Part shown: in pieces, positions 45,005-52,724 of the stretch | Layout: every line of letters begins with the position of its first letter | Position numbering within the stretch: position 1 is the stretch's first letter | NCBI GenBank assembly: GCA_041398845.1 | Contig: JAWKTZ010000012.1 | Coordinates: 124,001 to 188,000, forward strand | From: Fuerstiella sp041398845 | Lineage (GTDB): Bacteria; Planctomycetota; Planctomycetia; Planctomycetales; Planctomycetaceae | DNA: 64,000 nt | Direction of reading: 5' to 3' | Notes under the pieces: generated by a model | Told to the model about the DNA's origin: nothing | Database searches by the model: none | The model's input: the letters and a program-made list of their open reading frames with translations, nothing else | Made by a program: the position numbers and the translations under genes

Positions 45005-45886
45005 ATGTCCCTGGGAACTCTGGTCTCCACAGTGAGGCGACACTGCGCAAAAGATAGAACCGTTGGGACCGCGATTCCTGAATTGAGCCTCTCCTGGTAC
45101 ACCGCGCCGACCGAAATGACATCCCTGGTCTACGATCCCTGCTTGTGCATCATCGCTCAGGGGGCCAAGGAAGTCTTGCTTTCAGAGGAATCGTATCGCA
45201 TGGAGGCTGGGCAGTTCTTACTCGTCTCCGTGGATCTGCCTGTCGACGCGAGAGTCCTCGATGCTTCGGCCGCGAAGCCCTATATCGGCCTGAGGATCTC
45301 GCTTGAGGCCAGTGTCGTTGGAGAACTGCTCGCCGAAGGGACGTCCATCTCGTCTCCGGCCCCATCGGAAAGAGGTCTGGCTGTCACAGATGCCAGCCCG
45401 CCCCTTCTCGATGCCGTGAATCGGCTCGTGGCATTATTGGATACACCAGGTGACATTCGTCCGTTGGCGCCACTCATACTGAGAGAAATTACGCACCGTG
45501 TACTCACGGGGCCTCAGGGTTTACGACTGCGGCAGATCGCGTTGGCAGGGACTCCCAGTTACCGGATCGCACGGGCAGTCCGTTGGCTCAAAGATCACTT
45601 TGCTGATCCGCTGAGAGTCGAGTCTCTGGCGGAGCAAGTTGGACTGAGTGCGTCCTCGTTCCATCTGCACTTCAAGAACGTGACAGCAATGACTCCACTT
45701 CAATATCAGAAACGCATGCGACTCCAGGAAGCGAGGCGTTTGATGCTGGGGGAAAGACTGGACGCGTCAGAAGCCGCCTTTCGCGTCGGATATGAGAGCC
45801 CATCGCAATTCAGCCGCGAATATCGCCGCATGTTCGGTGCACCACCTCGTCAGGACGTGGACGCCGTACTGGCGGCAACTTCTTAG
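45005..45886 (+). CDS. AraC-family transcriptional regulator
   Basis: The 293-residue protein has an N-terminal AraC_N (cupin-like) ligand domain (SLSWYTAPTEMTSLVYDPCLCIIAQG, FLLVSVDLPVDARV). A C-terminal double helix-turn-helix follows (PLRVESLAEQVGLSASSFHLHFK, FRVGYESPSQFSREYRRMFG). The ATG at 45005 has GAGGAG upstream. It is transcribed away from the cupin/SDR/tautomerase group with about 340 bp between, and probably controls that group, a common layout for AraC_N regulators. Arrival by transfer from another phylum is plausible. Confidence 0.9.
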   Translation: MSLGTLVSTVRRHCAKDRTVGTAIPELSLSWYTAPTEMTSLVYDPCLCIIAQGAKEVLLSEESYRMEAGQFLLVSVDLPVDARVLDASAAKPYIGLRISLEASVVGELLAEGTSISSPAPSERGLAVTDASPPLLDAVNRLVALLDTPGDIRPLAPLILREITHRVLTGPQGLRLRQIALAGTPSYRIARAVRWLKDHFADPLRVESLAEQVGLSASSFHLHFKNVTAMTPLQYQKRMRLQEARRLMLGERLDASEAAFRVGYESPSQFSREYRRMFGAPPRQDVDAVLAATS

Positions 45887-46338
45887 CGGGTGAGCCATTT
45901 CAGAACCGGAAGACCATGCAGCGAAAACACTGACGGGGCACTCACTGCTGCTGGTTCTGCTGCCATTCCCGAACCTCGTCGGCCAGTTCTTTGCCGTAGG
46001 TGAGTTCGATAAAACTCAGGCGGCATCGTCATCTCAGTTCAACAGTTTTGAGAGTTCGAGAGTGTTCCGCACGGGCTCTCGTGTGATGCGCACCTGTTAA
46101 CCTGGAGGGGGGCAACAGAGAGCACTATAGTTCTGGCGGGATGCTTACGGGCTCCGTCAGGAAACGTGCGGTTTGGTCATGGGGGCCGTTGTCTCGGTTA
46201 CGAATCGTGAGACGCCCCGTGCTGGTACCCACGTCGTAAACCGTTGGAGATCAACGCCTCAAACGCGAAACGCCCGGAGCCCGCGTGTCGGGTCCGGGCG
46301 CTAATTGGGGGGCACTCCAGTTCGTCGAAATGACCAAG
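45887..46338. other. interval with gene remnants and repeat D
   Basis: On the minus strand 45942-46010 reads LSFIELTYGKELADEVREWQ and a few Gln to a stop, like the last codons of a lost gene. Repeat D lies at 46128-46215, and a GC-rich hairpin (cgcccgga/tccgggcg) at 46271-46300. There is no intact gene. The interval ends at the left att-like site. Confidence 0.45.
46128..46215. repeat. diverged intergenic repeat D, copy 2
   Basis: The segment agttctggcgggatgcttac, then gaaacgtg, ttgtctcgg and cgtgagac, matches the order at 41520-41640 with substitutions and small gaps. It lies just outside the left end of the tRNA-Asn island. Confidence 0.5.
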
Positions 46339-46359
46339 GCTCCTCCGGTAGGACTCGAA
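46339..46359. repeat. attL-like direct repeat of the tRNA-Asn 3' end
   Basis: These 21 bases are identical to 54541-54561, the T-loop to 3' end of tRNA-Asn, in the same orientation. This is where an integrase-mediated insertion into a tRNA 3' end would leave its distal site. The 8.2 kb between the copies is the island. Confidence 0.85.
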
Positions 46360-46671
46360 GAAGTCGTCAAAACGGTTGAGAAAACGCTGAAGTTGCAGGG
46401 CGGCGGTAACGCGGGCGGTAACGCGGGCGGTAACATTCCTGACGACGTCCTGTCACAACTTGCGGCGTGGGCGAAGCTGTACGGACGGGCACATCGGCTT
46501 TGTAGAACGATATCGAAACAGGCAGAATAGGCCGCACGACAGACGACGAAAGTAAAAAACAACTCCAATGGGTTCGGGCCGAATTGCGGTTCAGAATCGA
46601 ACAGCTAAATGCCGGACAGAAGTCAGTGCTGGACATAGAAGCGATCATCGCTCAGGGCTGGTTACGCCTGG
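46360..46671. other. island left end, Gly-Asn repeat remnant
   Basis: The plus strand reads EEVVKTVEKTLKLQ, then GGNAGGNAGGN and IPDDVLSQLAAWAKLYGRAH. The same DNA unit (gcgggcggtaac) occurs beside the right end at 54424-54441, in the integrase tail. It is probably the worn end of a gene, not an intact one. Confidence 0.4.
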
Positions 46672-47001
46672 CTAAGGCAGACGCAGCTCATCGACGTCCA
46701 GTTGATCCTGCCCGCTTCCCCGAACGTGAATGATGTAAACGGCCTCAGGTCGCTGAACGAACAACGCTCGGTAGGGAAGTCCCTTGCGTGTTTTGAAGAT
46801 CGCCTGCCGAATTCGCTCTTCATGGGCTTCATCTTCTGGTGCCAGACCGAATGACTCCGGCGAATCACCGATCGACTCAACGATTTCGGCCAGACGTCGG
46901 TACCATGCGTCCGCGCCTGGCTTCGATCGGGTCTCGACATACCGAAGTATGCTCTGAATATCGCGTTTCGCTCGAGACGTCAGATTAACCGGCACACTCA
47001 T
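46672..47001 (-). CDS. RelE/ParE-family toxin
   Basis: The 109-residue protein has the RelE/ParE fold pattern: VNLTSRAKRDIQSILRYVE at the start, ADAWYRRLAEIVESI, then a basic core (IRQAIFKTRKGLPYRALF) and a final strand pair (VYIIHVRGSGQDQ). Members either cut mRNA on the ribosome or poison gyrase; which applies cannot be told. It overlaps its antitoxin gene by 4 bp and is translated after it. Confidence 0.85.
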   Translation of the reverse strand: MSVPVNLTSRAKRDIQSILRYVETRSKPGADAWYRRLAEIVESIGDSPESFGLAPEDEAHEERIRQAIFKTRKGLPYRALFVQRPEAVYIIHVRGSGQDQLDVDELRLP

Positions 47002-47234
47002 TCTGAAATGCCAGCGTCTCGGCGGATGTCAGCGAGAGCTGCGTCGGCAGATTGAAACCGGCCCGTGTCAATATCGGCCAGGCCTTCACGAATCGCTGCG
47101 TTGGCATCGTCTCGATGATTGCGAGATTCCCAGAGGATGAACAATTCGTCCCACGAAAGTTCGCTCTGGGCACTTGCGAGCTGTTCAGCACCGAATCTAT
47201 GAAACGCTTCGAGTTGTTTAGCGGTGACGGACAT
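46998..47234 (-). CDS. antitoxin of the RelE/ParE module
   Basis: The 78-residue protein (TAKQLEAFHRFGAEQLASAQ, DDANAAIREGLADIDTGRFQ) lies upstream of and overlaps the toxin gene. The end resembles the toxin-binding tail of small antitoxins, in which a helix with IREGLADIDxGR is common. The N-terminal half would be the DNA-binding or dimerisation part. The call rests mainly on size, position and overlap. Confidence 0.7.
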   Translation of the reverse strand: MSVTAKQLEAFHRFGAEQLASAQSELSWDELFILWESRNHRDDANAAIREGLADIDTGRFQSADAALADIRRDAGISE

Positions 47235-47401
47235 GGAAAGTCATTCTGAAATCGGGACGATTGTGCCGACTGAATTGTAACCGTCGTTTCCCGGGTTGTG
47301 AACTCTTTTCCTTCGCACGGTTCAGCGGTGAAAACGTCGATGGAATCCAGCAGCGTCGGCCGTTAGACTGCTGCGCACCGGTCACCAGAAAGCAGAACAG
47401 C

Positions 47402-47659
47402 ATGGCATTCACAATTGCAAAAGAATTACGAGCGTTTGTGGCCCGCAGTGTGGCAAGTGGCCGGTTCCGTTCAGAGGACGAAGCAGTTCGGGAAGGACTG
47501 AAGCTGCTACGAGACCGTGAAGAGAAGCTGGAAGCCCTTCGGACGGACTTGCAGGTGGGAATTGACCAACTGAATGCCGGGCAGAAGAGTGCTTTCGACG
47601 CCGGGGCTATTAAGCATCGTGGTCAGGAATTGCTTAAAGCTCGTCGAGCAAAGCAATGA
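47402..47659 (+). CDS. ParD-like ribbon-helix-helix antitoxin
   Basis: The 85-residue protein is of ParD/CC2985 type: FTIAKELRAFVARSVASGRFRSEDEAVREGLKLL is a ribbon-helix-helix domain, followed by a charged tail (EEKLEALRTDLQVGIDQLNAG). Such antitoxins usually go with ParE. Here the next gene, overlapping by 4 bp, is a zeta-toxin-like kinase, so antitoxin and toxin types are crossed. The ATG at 47402 is the start that begins the RHH strand. Confidence 0.82.
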   Translation: MAFTIAKELRAFVARSVASGRFRSEDEAVREGLKLLRDREEKLEALRTDLQVGIDQLNAGQKSAFDAGAIKHRGQELLKARRAKQ

Positions 47660-48246
47660 ATGCCAAAGTCCGTCAGCCTGTGGCTTATGTTGTTGCTGGC
47701 CCGAACGGTGCTGGAAAAACAGCGTTTGCAACGGAATTTCTGCCCGACTTCGTTCGGTGCCGAAACTTTCTCAACGCTGATTTGATTGCCGCCGGGCTGT
47801 CACCCTTTGATCCTGAATCCCAAAACCTTCGTGCTGGCCGCCTGTTGTTGGAACGCATCCGGGAATCAGCGGCGGATCAGCAGGACTTCGGATTCGAGAC
47901 CACGTTGTCTGGCCGAAGTTATGTTAAACTGATGAAAGAGCTTCGAGAACAGGGGTATCGAATCGAGTTGTTTTTTCTATGGCTCCCGACGGCCGAAATG
48001 GCGGTCTCGCGAGTTGCGGAACGAGTTCGCAAGGGCGGACACAGTATTCCGGAACCAGTGATTCGACGGCGTTTCAAACGTGGGTTGCACAACCTGTTTC
48101 ATCGTTACCGCTCTCTTGTCGATGACTGCTGGCTGTTCGACGGGGCGAACTTTCCTCCGCGACCTGTCGCCGTGTGGCGAAACGGGACACTCACGACATT
48201 CGAAGTCGAAATACTTCAACGCATCCAGGATCCGCGAAATGATTGA
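47656..48246 (+). CDS. zeta-toxin-like P-loop kinase
   Basis: The 196-residue protein has Walker A GPNGAGKT (residues 15-22), followed by NADLIAAGLSPFDPES and a catalytic-type DFGFETTLSGRSY segment. Later come RVAERVRKGGHSIPEPVIRRRF and LFHRYRSLVDDCWLFDG. These match small zeta-toxin/UDP-N-acetylglucosamine kinase-like proteins encoded in toxin-antitoxin loci; zeta toxins phosphorylate cell-wall precursors. It overlaps the ParD-like gene in front by 4 bp and the small gene behind by 8 bp. Confidence 0.82.
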   Translation: MNAKVRQPVAYVVAGPNGAGKTAFATEFLPDFVRCRNFLNADLIAAGLSPFDPESQNLRAGRLLLERIRESAADQQDFGFETTLSGRSYVKLMKELREQGYRIELFFLWLPTAEMAVSRVAERVRKGGHSIPEPVIRRRFKRGLHNLFHRYRSLVDDCWLFDGANFPPRPVAVWRNGTLTTFEVEILQRIQDPRND

Positions 48247-48439
48247 GCCCGTCTTCTCTCCAGATCGTCTGACAGAACTGGCCAACGCTGCCTTTCGGCA
48301 AGCGGCCGAGAAAGTCATCCGGGAAGCGCGACAAACCAATACCGAAGTTGTCGTCTGGAAAGATGGGAAAGTATGCCACCTGTCTGCGGACGAAGCCGAA
48401 CGTGAATTGAGACAATCTACAACGGATTCCCCGAAGTAG
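48239..48439 (+). CDS. small third gene of the zeta module
   Basis: The 66-residue protein (IEPVFSPDRLTELANAAFRQ, then TNTEVVVWKDGKVCHLSADE) starts within the end of the zeta-like gene. Its last half has the strand pattern of short proteins that accompany zeta-type toxins. It may be an additional antitoxin or regulator. Confidence 0.6.
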   Translation: MIEPVFSPDRLTELANAAFRQAAEKVIREARQTNTEVVVWKDGKVCHLSADEAERELRQSTTDSPK

Positions 48440-48486
48440 CCGCCCACTGCTGATTTATTCCTCGTTTCAAAGGTCGTTCCGCTGAG

Positions 48487-48558
48487 CCCCGTCCGCCTTC
48501 GCTGTCGCCTCGGCCTTCACCCCTGCTGAGGTTGAGGCGACAGCGAAGGTGGGCGGGG
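48487..48558. repeat. long inverted repeat after the zeta module
   Basis: The arms ccccgtccgccttcgctgtc and gacagcgaaggtgggcgggg, extended by gcctc/gaggc, make a stem of about 25 bp around 22 bases. It separates the plus-strand toxin genes from the minus-strand pair and could end both transcripts. Confidence 0.75.
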
Positions 48559-48589
48559 CGGCTCCCGTCTGTCGAGCTCGAGCTGAGGT

Positions 48590-49282
48590 TCAGGGGGTTC
48601 GGGAGAATTCGACCACGCGTTTTGTGCCATCGGGATTCACTCCCGATAGAGAAGAGGATTCGGGCCTCCAGACAGTGATGGTCTTTGTTAATTGCCTCTC
48701 TTCGACAATCGTTTCGATGAATGTATACGGAACTTGTTCTTGGATCTGGACCGGTACGTTTACAATTCGAGTTCGCGACTCGGGCTTCCAGGTTGTCACA
48801 GTCCGTCCATTAATGCCGACTGTTTCCGGAACATAAACCATATACGTTTGCTCGACCTCCCGAATTACCGAGCGGCAGACGGTCCTAGACCCCTGTCTTT
48901 GTACTTGGCGAGGTACCTTCACTGTGTAACTTAATTGCTTCTGTTCCGGGACAAGCACCGCCTCAACAGAAATTGGTTCCCCGAGGGCTGCTTCTGCCAG
49001 GGCCCTACCTGATACCCAACCCAGTCGTTTCTCGATTGCGCCAAATTTTAGCACCAAGTAGTGAGAAGACTCATCGATTTGATCGGTCTTCACGGGACTG
49101 TTAGAGCGGGTAACCCGGATTGTCGGTCGAATCCAGCGTCTTGCGACAGGTTTCCAAAACCAAAGTTGAATCTCTGTCTCCACTTCCGTTCTAAAGGACA
49201 ATATTTCAGCAGAGGCGCAGCCGGCAGAAGCAGTCACGACTATACAGAACGTAAAAATGCGAAGATATGAAAATAAGTTCAT
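48590..49282 (-). CDS. exported protein with YTVxVP-type repeats
   Basis: The 230-residue protein has a signal peptide (LRIFTFCIVVTASAGCASAE; the AGC could be a lipobox). The C-terminal half has two related blocks: YTVKVPRQVQRQG ... TVTTWKPES and YTFIETIVEERQL ... TITVWRPES, with TYMVYVPETV between. Such Val/Pro/Thr strands with YTVxVP are seen in other planctomycete envelope proteins. It overlaps the hydrolase gene upstream by 4 bp, so both are made from one message. Confidence 0.7.
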   Translation of the reverse strand: MNLFSYLRIFTFCIVVTASAGCASAEILSFRTEVETEIQLWFWKPVARRWIRPTIRVTRSNSPVKTDQIDESSHYLVLKFGAIEKRLGWVSGRALAEAALGEPISVEAVLVPEQKQLSYTVKVPRQVQRQGSRTVCRSVIREVEQTYMVYVPETVGINGRTVTTWKPESRTRIVNVPVQIQEQVPYTFIETIVEERQLTKTITVWRPESSSLSGVNPDGTKRVVEFSRTP

Positions 49283-50688
49283 TGGACCAAATCTTCAGTT
49301 TGGGGTTCGGTCTTGGAATGGCTCAATTCGACGTGATCAGGAGCCCCACCGAGGATACGGAAATTCCAACTGCGGTGAAGACCGAGACAACGCTTTTGAA
49401 AGAAGAACGGCTTGTCAGGAGGACACTCGACAAATAAATAGAACCATCCAGAATTGCTTTGCAGAGCCAGTTCGCTCGAGATCTCTTCTTTCTGACCGGG
49501 CGAAAGTGCAACCTTCACCCAGCCGCCAGCACTTTGATTGGATAAACGAGGCTGAGCATCCTCATGACTCAGCAACCAGAGGACGACCGAAGTGCTGGTC
49601 TCGTTGGCAGAACTGATCCTGAACTCCCCAATTGATTGCCGTGCTCCTTCAGTGGCCTCGTCATGGGTTACGCGTTCCGCAGGCGAAACTAAGCTGTCAA
49701 AGCTGGGTTCGCCTCCAATGACAGGGGCGAATAGGCAATCATTCTCAAACTCCCCCAAGAACCGACGAATGCTCTTATACAATTGGACCTGTCTTGATTT
49801 CGGTTTACAGATTGTGAAATGATTTCCTGTCGCTGGCAAAGGTACCGAGATGCCTCCATCCGCGCTCGCGTAGTCGACTACTTTGCCCACGAGCGGCAAT
49901 GCTTCAGTCTCGTAGAAAACTTTAGCGTGGGTGATCTCATCGTCATGTTCGCGGTACCACTCATTCAAGTCACGCAGAGCGCCACCGTCTTTGATTAAAT
50001 CACTAAGAGAGTCCGAAGCCCAGCCCCCACTTAACTGCGACACCATCTTAGCAACTGTCGCGACGTTCGAACCAGTGTGTGGTGTTCCGAGAAAGATGAC
50101 ACCCTTGCAGTTTGTGAGAATTTTCTTGTCGTTTGGGTTCCGGCTGTCTCGAAGGTGGCGATAGGCGTGCTTAAAAACCAACCCTCCCAGACTGTGAGTA
50201 ACAAAATACATCGGCCTTTGCCCAAGGTCTTCGTTCTTCAACACTTCGATAACACTCTTTGACCGGTCTTGAAGTGGCATTGAATAATTTGAGGATGTGG
50301 GGCTTGCAGGGTAGCCCAGCGACCAGACCTGTGCGTTTGGACAGTCTTCCGCCAGCCATTCGGGCCAGAATCCATCGGGGTCTCCGTTGTCCCACGTTTC
50401 TCTCCAATCGCCACCAAGACCGTGAACGAAAATGACATCGAATGTCGTCGTGGTCGATCGGCTTACTTCGTGTAGCTGCAACTCAGTAGAGCCGGTCGGA
50501 AAGACGAGAGCGAGCAACCAGATAGCGAGGACGGAGATCACGAGGACTGCGGAGAGAAAAAAGAGCGGTCTTGTCTTGAGCCTTACAGACAATGCATGAG
50601 TTATAGCTAGGAAATGATTCCATAACGACTTCGCCGAAGTGACTGCGTTCAACAGCAGGCGATTAGGTAGCAATGGAGTAGTGGGCAT
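49279..50688 (-). CDS. membrane-anchored alpha/beta hydrolase (PGAP1/SERAC1-like)
   Basis: The protein has about 469 residues, with one membrane segment at residues 43-63 (FFLSAVLVISVLAIWLLALV). The alpha/beta hydrolase follows: VIFVHGLGGDW (oxyanion loop), the nucleophile elbow THSLGG (Ser 166), IFLGTPHTGS and a late His in TGNHFTICKP. This resembles the DUF676/PGAP1/SERAC1 lipase group. A C-terminal domain of about 130 residues (VLWLLSHEDAQPRLSNQS, FYLFVECPPD) is unassigned. The ATG at 50688 is chosen; a TTG 14 codons upstream is possible. A lipase-like effector at the membrane would fit a defence role, but nothing proves that. Confidence 0.8.
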   Translation of the reverse strand: MPTTPLLPNRLLLNAVTSAKSLWNHFLAITHALSVRLKTRPLFFLSAVLVISVLAIWLLALVFPTGSTELQLHEVSRSTTTTFDVIFVHGLGGDWRETWDNGDPDGFWPEWLAEDCPNAQVWSLGYPASPTSSNYSMPLQDRSKSVIEVLKNEDLGQRPMYFVTHSLGGLVFKHAYRHLRDSRNPNDKKILTNCKGVIFLGTPHTGSNVATVAKMVSQLSGGWASDSLSDLIKDGGALRDLNEWYREHDDEITHAKVFYETEALPLVGKVVDYASADGGISVPLPATGNHFTICKPKSRQVQLYKSIRRFLGEFENDCLFAPVIGGEPSFDSLVSPAERVTHDEATEGARQSIGEFRISSANETSTSVVLWLLSHEDAQPRLSNQSAGGWVKVALSPGQKEEISSELALQSNSGWFYLFVECPPDKPFFFQKRCLGLHRSWNFRILGGAPDHVELSHSKTEPQTEDLVQ

Positions 50689-50730
50689 TTTGGACGAGCT
50701 GACGGATGTTTGAGGCCGTACTCCAGACAA

Positions 50731-51221
50731 CAGGAGGGAAACTGAAAATTAATCTCATCGAAAGATGAGTGGCTTGTCAACCCCGCGGCCAGACTGAATC
50801 AGAACAACATCTGCGGGCAGAACATCAAAAAGGCCCGTTCGGTCAATTCGTCACATCCGGACCACACTGTCCAAAACGCAAGGCTACAAGACGGAAATAC
50901 GTGTATGTCGAGGCCACCGCTTAAGGCAATTTAAGAGCGGTCGAAGGGGCATTTCGGTTTTTCGGTTCGATTTCGTGGGTTTATGCGGATGTTTGTGGGA
51001 ATGCGCTGGCGTCTTCAGATTTTCGTGTCATGGATTGAGGAGTCCTGCTCCAGTCGCGGCGATGAGTGCGACGTTTGTGAGATCGCATCTGTGTGAGGCG
51101 ATCATCCCAACGGTTGCTGATCTCCACTGCTCGCAACTGCACCATCGATTCGGCGGCCGGTGCTTTCTTGGCCGGTTGCAAAGCGGCTGGCTCCGAGTAG
51201 ACGTCCAAGTGGCTGGCCCCG
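50731..51221. other. gene-free interval with possible hsdM debris
   Basis: About 490 bp. No intact gene is seen. The part from about 51050 on may be further decayed type I methyltransferase sequence, since the clear hsdM tail begins directly after. Confidence 0.35.
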
Positions 51222-51590
51222 AGTCGAGGCCGCGTCCTGAAGAAATGCAAGAAGCCCGATGACGTGCTGTTCATCAATGCCGCCGAAGACTTCGAGAAAG
51301 GCAAACGCCAGAACCAACTGACTCAGGAACATATCGACAAGATCATCGAGACCTACAAGAAGCGTCCGAAGTCGATCGACCGCTATGCTCGGCGAGTCGA
51401 AATGGCGGAAATCGAAAAGAACGAATTCAATCTGAACATTTCTCGCTACATCAGTACGGCAGTCCCGGAGGAGTCCGTCGATCTTGCAGCCACTCATCAA
51501 AAACTGTTGACGATCGAAAAATCGATCAAAACGGCTTTGGTCGCGCACAACGAGTTACTTTCACAGTTGGGTTTGCCACCTTTGCCCTGA
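51222..51590 (+). pseudogene. hsdM (type I DNA methyltransferase) C-terminal remnant
   Basis: About 122 codons remain. VLFINAAEDFEKGKRQNQLT, RRVEMAEIEKNEFNLNISRY and the final LSQLGLPPLP are the standard C-terminal features of HsdM, the modification subunit of type I restriction systems. The catalytic NPPF motif and SAM site are missing, and no hsdS or hsdR lies nearby. It is a dead end of a former restriction locus. Confidence 0.8.
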
Positions 51591-51660
51591 TCGTTCGGCG
51601 TCGGGGCCGCGAATGCAATCGCGGGCACGGAGTTGGGCTCTCCCTCAGGTGCGTGGTACT

Positions 51661-51777
51661 CATTGTCTCTCATTGCTGGCCGACGGATCCGTCCGTTCCA
51701 TCAGCGACAATATCGACAAAGGCATCCGGCGATCTCTGGGAACCCGGTCCGGCGGTGAAGTGGTTGGCGAGTTCTGA
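51661..51777 (+). pseudogene. DUF1559 protein C-terminal remnant
   Basis: The frame reads LLADGSVRSISDNIDKG, and then GTRSGGEVVGEF before the stop. This is the typical end of DUF1559 proteins (LADGSVRFISxNID ... GTRxGGEVxGEF). No leader or body is present. It follows the hsdM remnant by about 70 bp. Confidence 0.75.
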
Positions 51778-52006
51778 AGAAATGAAAATGCTCCGGCCAG
51801 ATGTCTGTTCGCGGATTGAAAAGTCGAACAGCTTCGCCGGGATATGGCTGCTCATTGTTGGTGCCGCTCTGCGGACTCAGCACGAAGTCGCATCAGAGAC
51901 AGCATGTCGGACAGTTCGGTCAGCGCCTGAGCTTCGTCTCGCTCTGCCTGGCTCAGCGAACCGCCGTTGTCCTGCTGGTCAAGCAGATCCGTCAAGGTGC
52001 TCGGCT

Positions 52007-52723
52007 TCAGCACTCAACCATTCGCGTCATATCACACACCGGCTTCAAGATCGCCTGAGCCCTTTCCACTTCCTGATCCAGCATGCCCTCCGGCACCGGT
52101 GTTTCGAGGATGATTGGAGTATCCTCATGGATGAGACTGACGACGCGGCGGAAAGCCACGGCAGCTTCAAAATTCAGTCGTTCGTGGTGACTCGAAGAAT
52201 TCACATAACTCATGTGTACCTGAGCCAGTCGGCTCTCGAAGTGGCGAAGAAAACAACGTGCTGCGAGCATCGTCGGATCAACCTGCCGGGCATGGCCGAT
52301 GTCGAAGCAGAACGTTGCTTCCGGCAGGCGTTCAAAGTAACTCTGCATTTCCTTGACCGTTCGTCCAGTCGGTTTACGTTTGTCCATGTTCTCGAGGCAG
52401 ACATGGCTGCGCAGGGTCTTCCAGAGTGAAACGTTTTGAATCACATCGGGATGGACAACAATGGCCCAGTCCCGTTCCGCAACCAACTTCAGCAGGTCAA
52501 CGACTCGCTGTTCGGACAAGTGATTCAGGCGGCTGGGAGCGTGGAACGAGACGTACTCGAAGTGACTAAGATCCAGATCGTCGATCAGATTGATCAGCGG
52601 TTCAAGCTCTTCTTCCCGCAAAGCGGACAATTCAATCGCGGTGGCCTTCGACTCAGCAGACATTCGCAGGCCCCTGCGAACATCATCCAACGCGAGGCTG
52701 CCCGTAGAAAATCCGATTTTCAT
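52007..52723 (-). CDS. TIM-barrel protein, xylose isomerase/AP endonuclease-like
   Basis: The 238-residue protein starts KIGFSTGSLALDDVRRGLRM and continues with strands typical of the sugar phosphate isomerase/epimerase (AP_endonuc_2) fold: ATAIELSA, HFEYVSFHAPS, WAIVVHPDV, HVCLENMD, TFCFDIGHARQ, LAQVHMSYV and PIILETPV. His, Glu and Asp residues at strand ends could bind metal. The ATG at 52723 is one base after the stop of the nucleotidyltransferase gene, so the two are translationally coupled. The reaction is unknown. Confidence 0.8.
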   Translation of the reverse strand: MKIGFSTGSLALDDVRRGLRMSAESKATAIELSALREEELEPLINLIDDLDLSHFEYVSFHAPSRLNHLSEQRVVDLLKLVAERDWAIVVHPDVIQNVSLWKTLRSHVCLENMDKRKPTGRTVKEMQSYFERLPEATFCFDIGHARQVDPTMLAARCFLRHFESRLAQVHMSYVNSSSHHERLNFEAAVAFRRVVSLIHEDTPIILETPVPEGMLDQEVERAQAILKPVCDMTRMVEC

Positions 52724-52724
52724 T

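Noticed and set aside
51653..52429. Plus-strand frame of 258 codons
   Set aside because: Mostly antisense to the TIM-barrel gene. Its start lies in another frame of the DUF1559 remnant.
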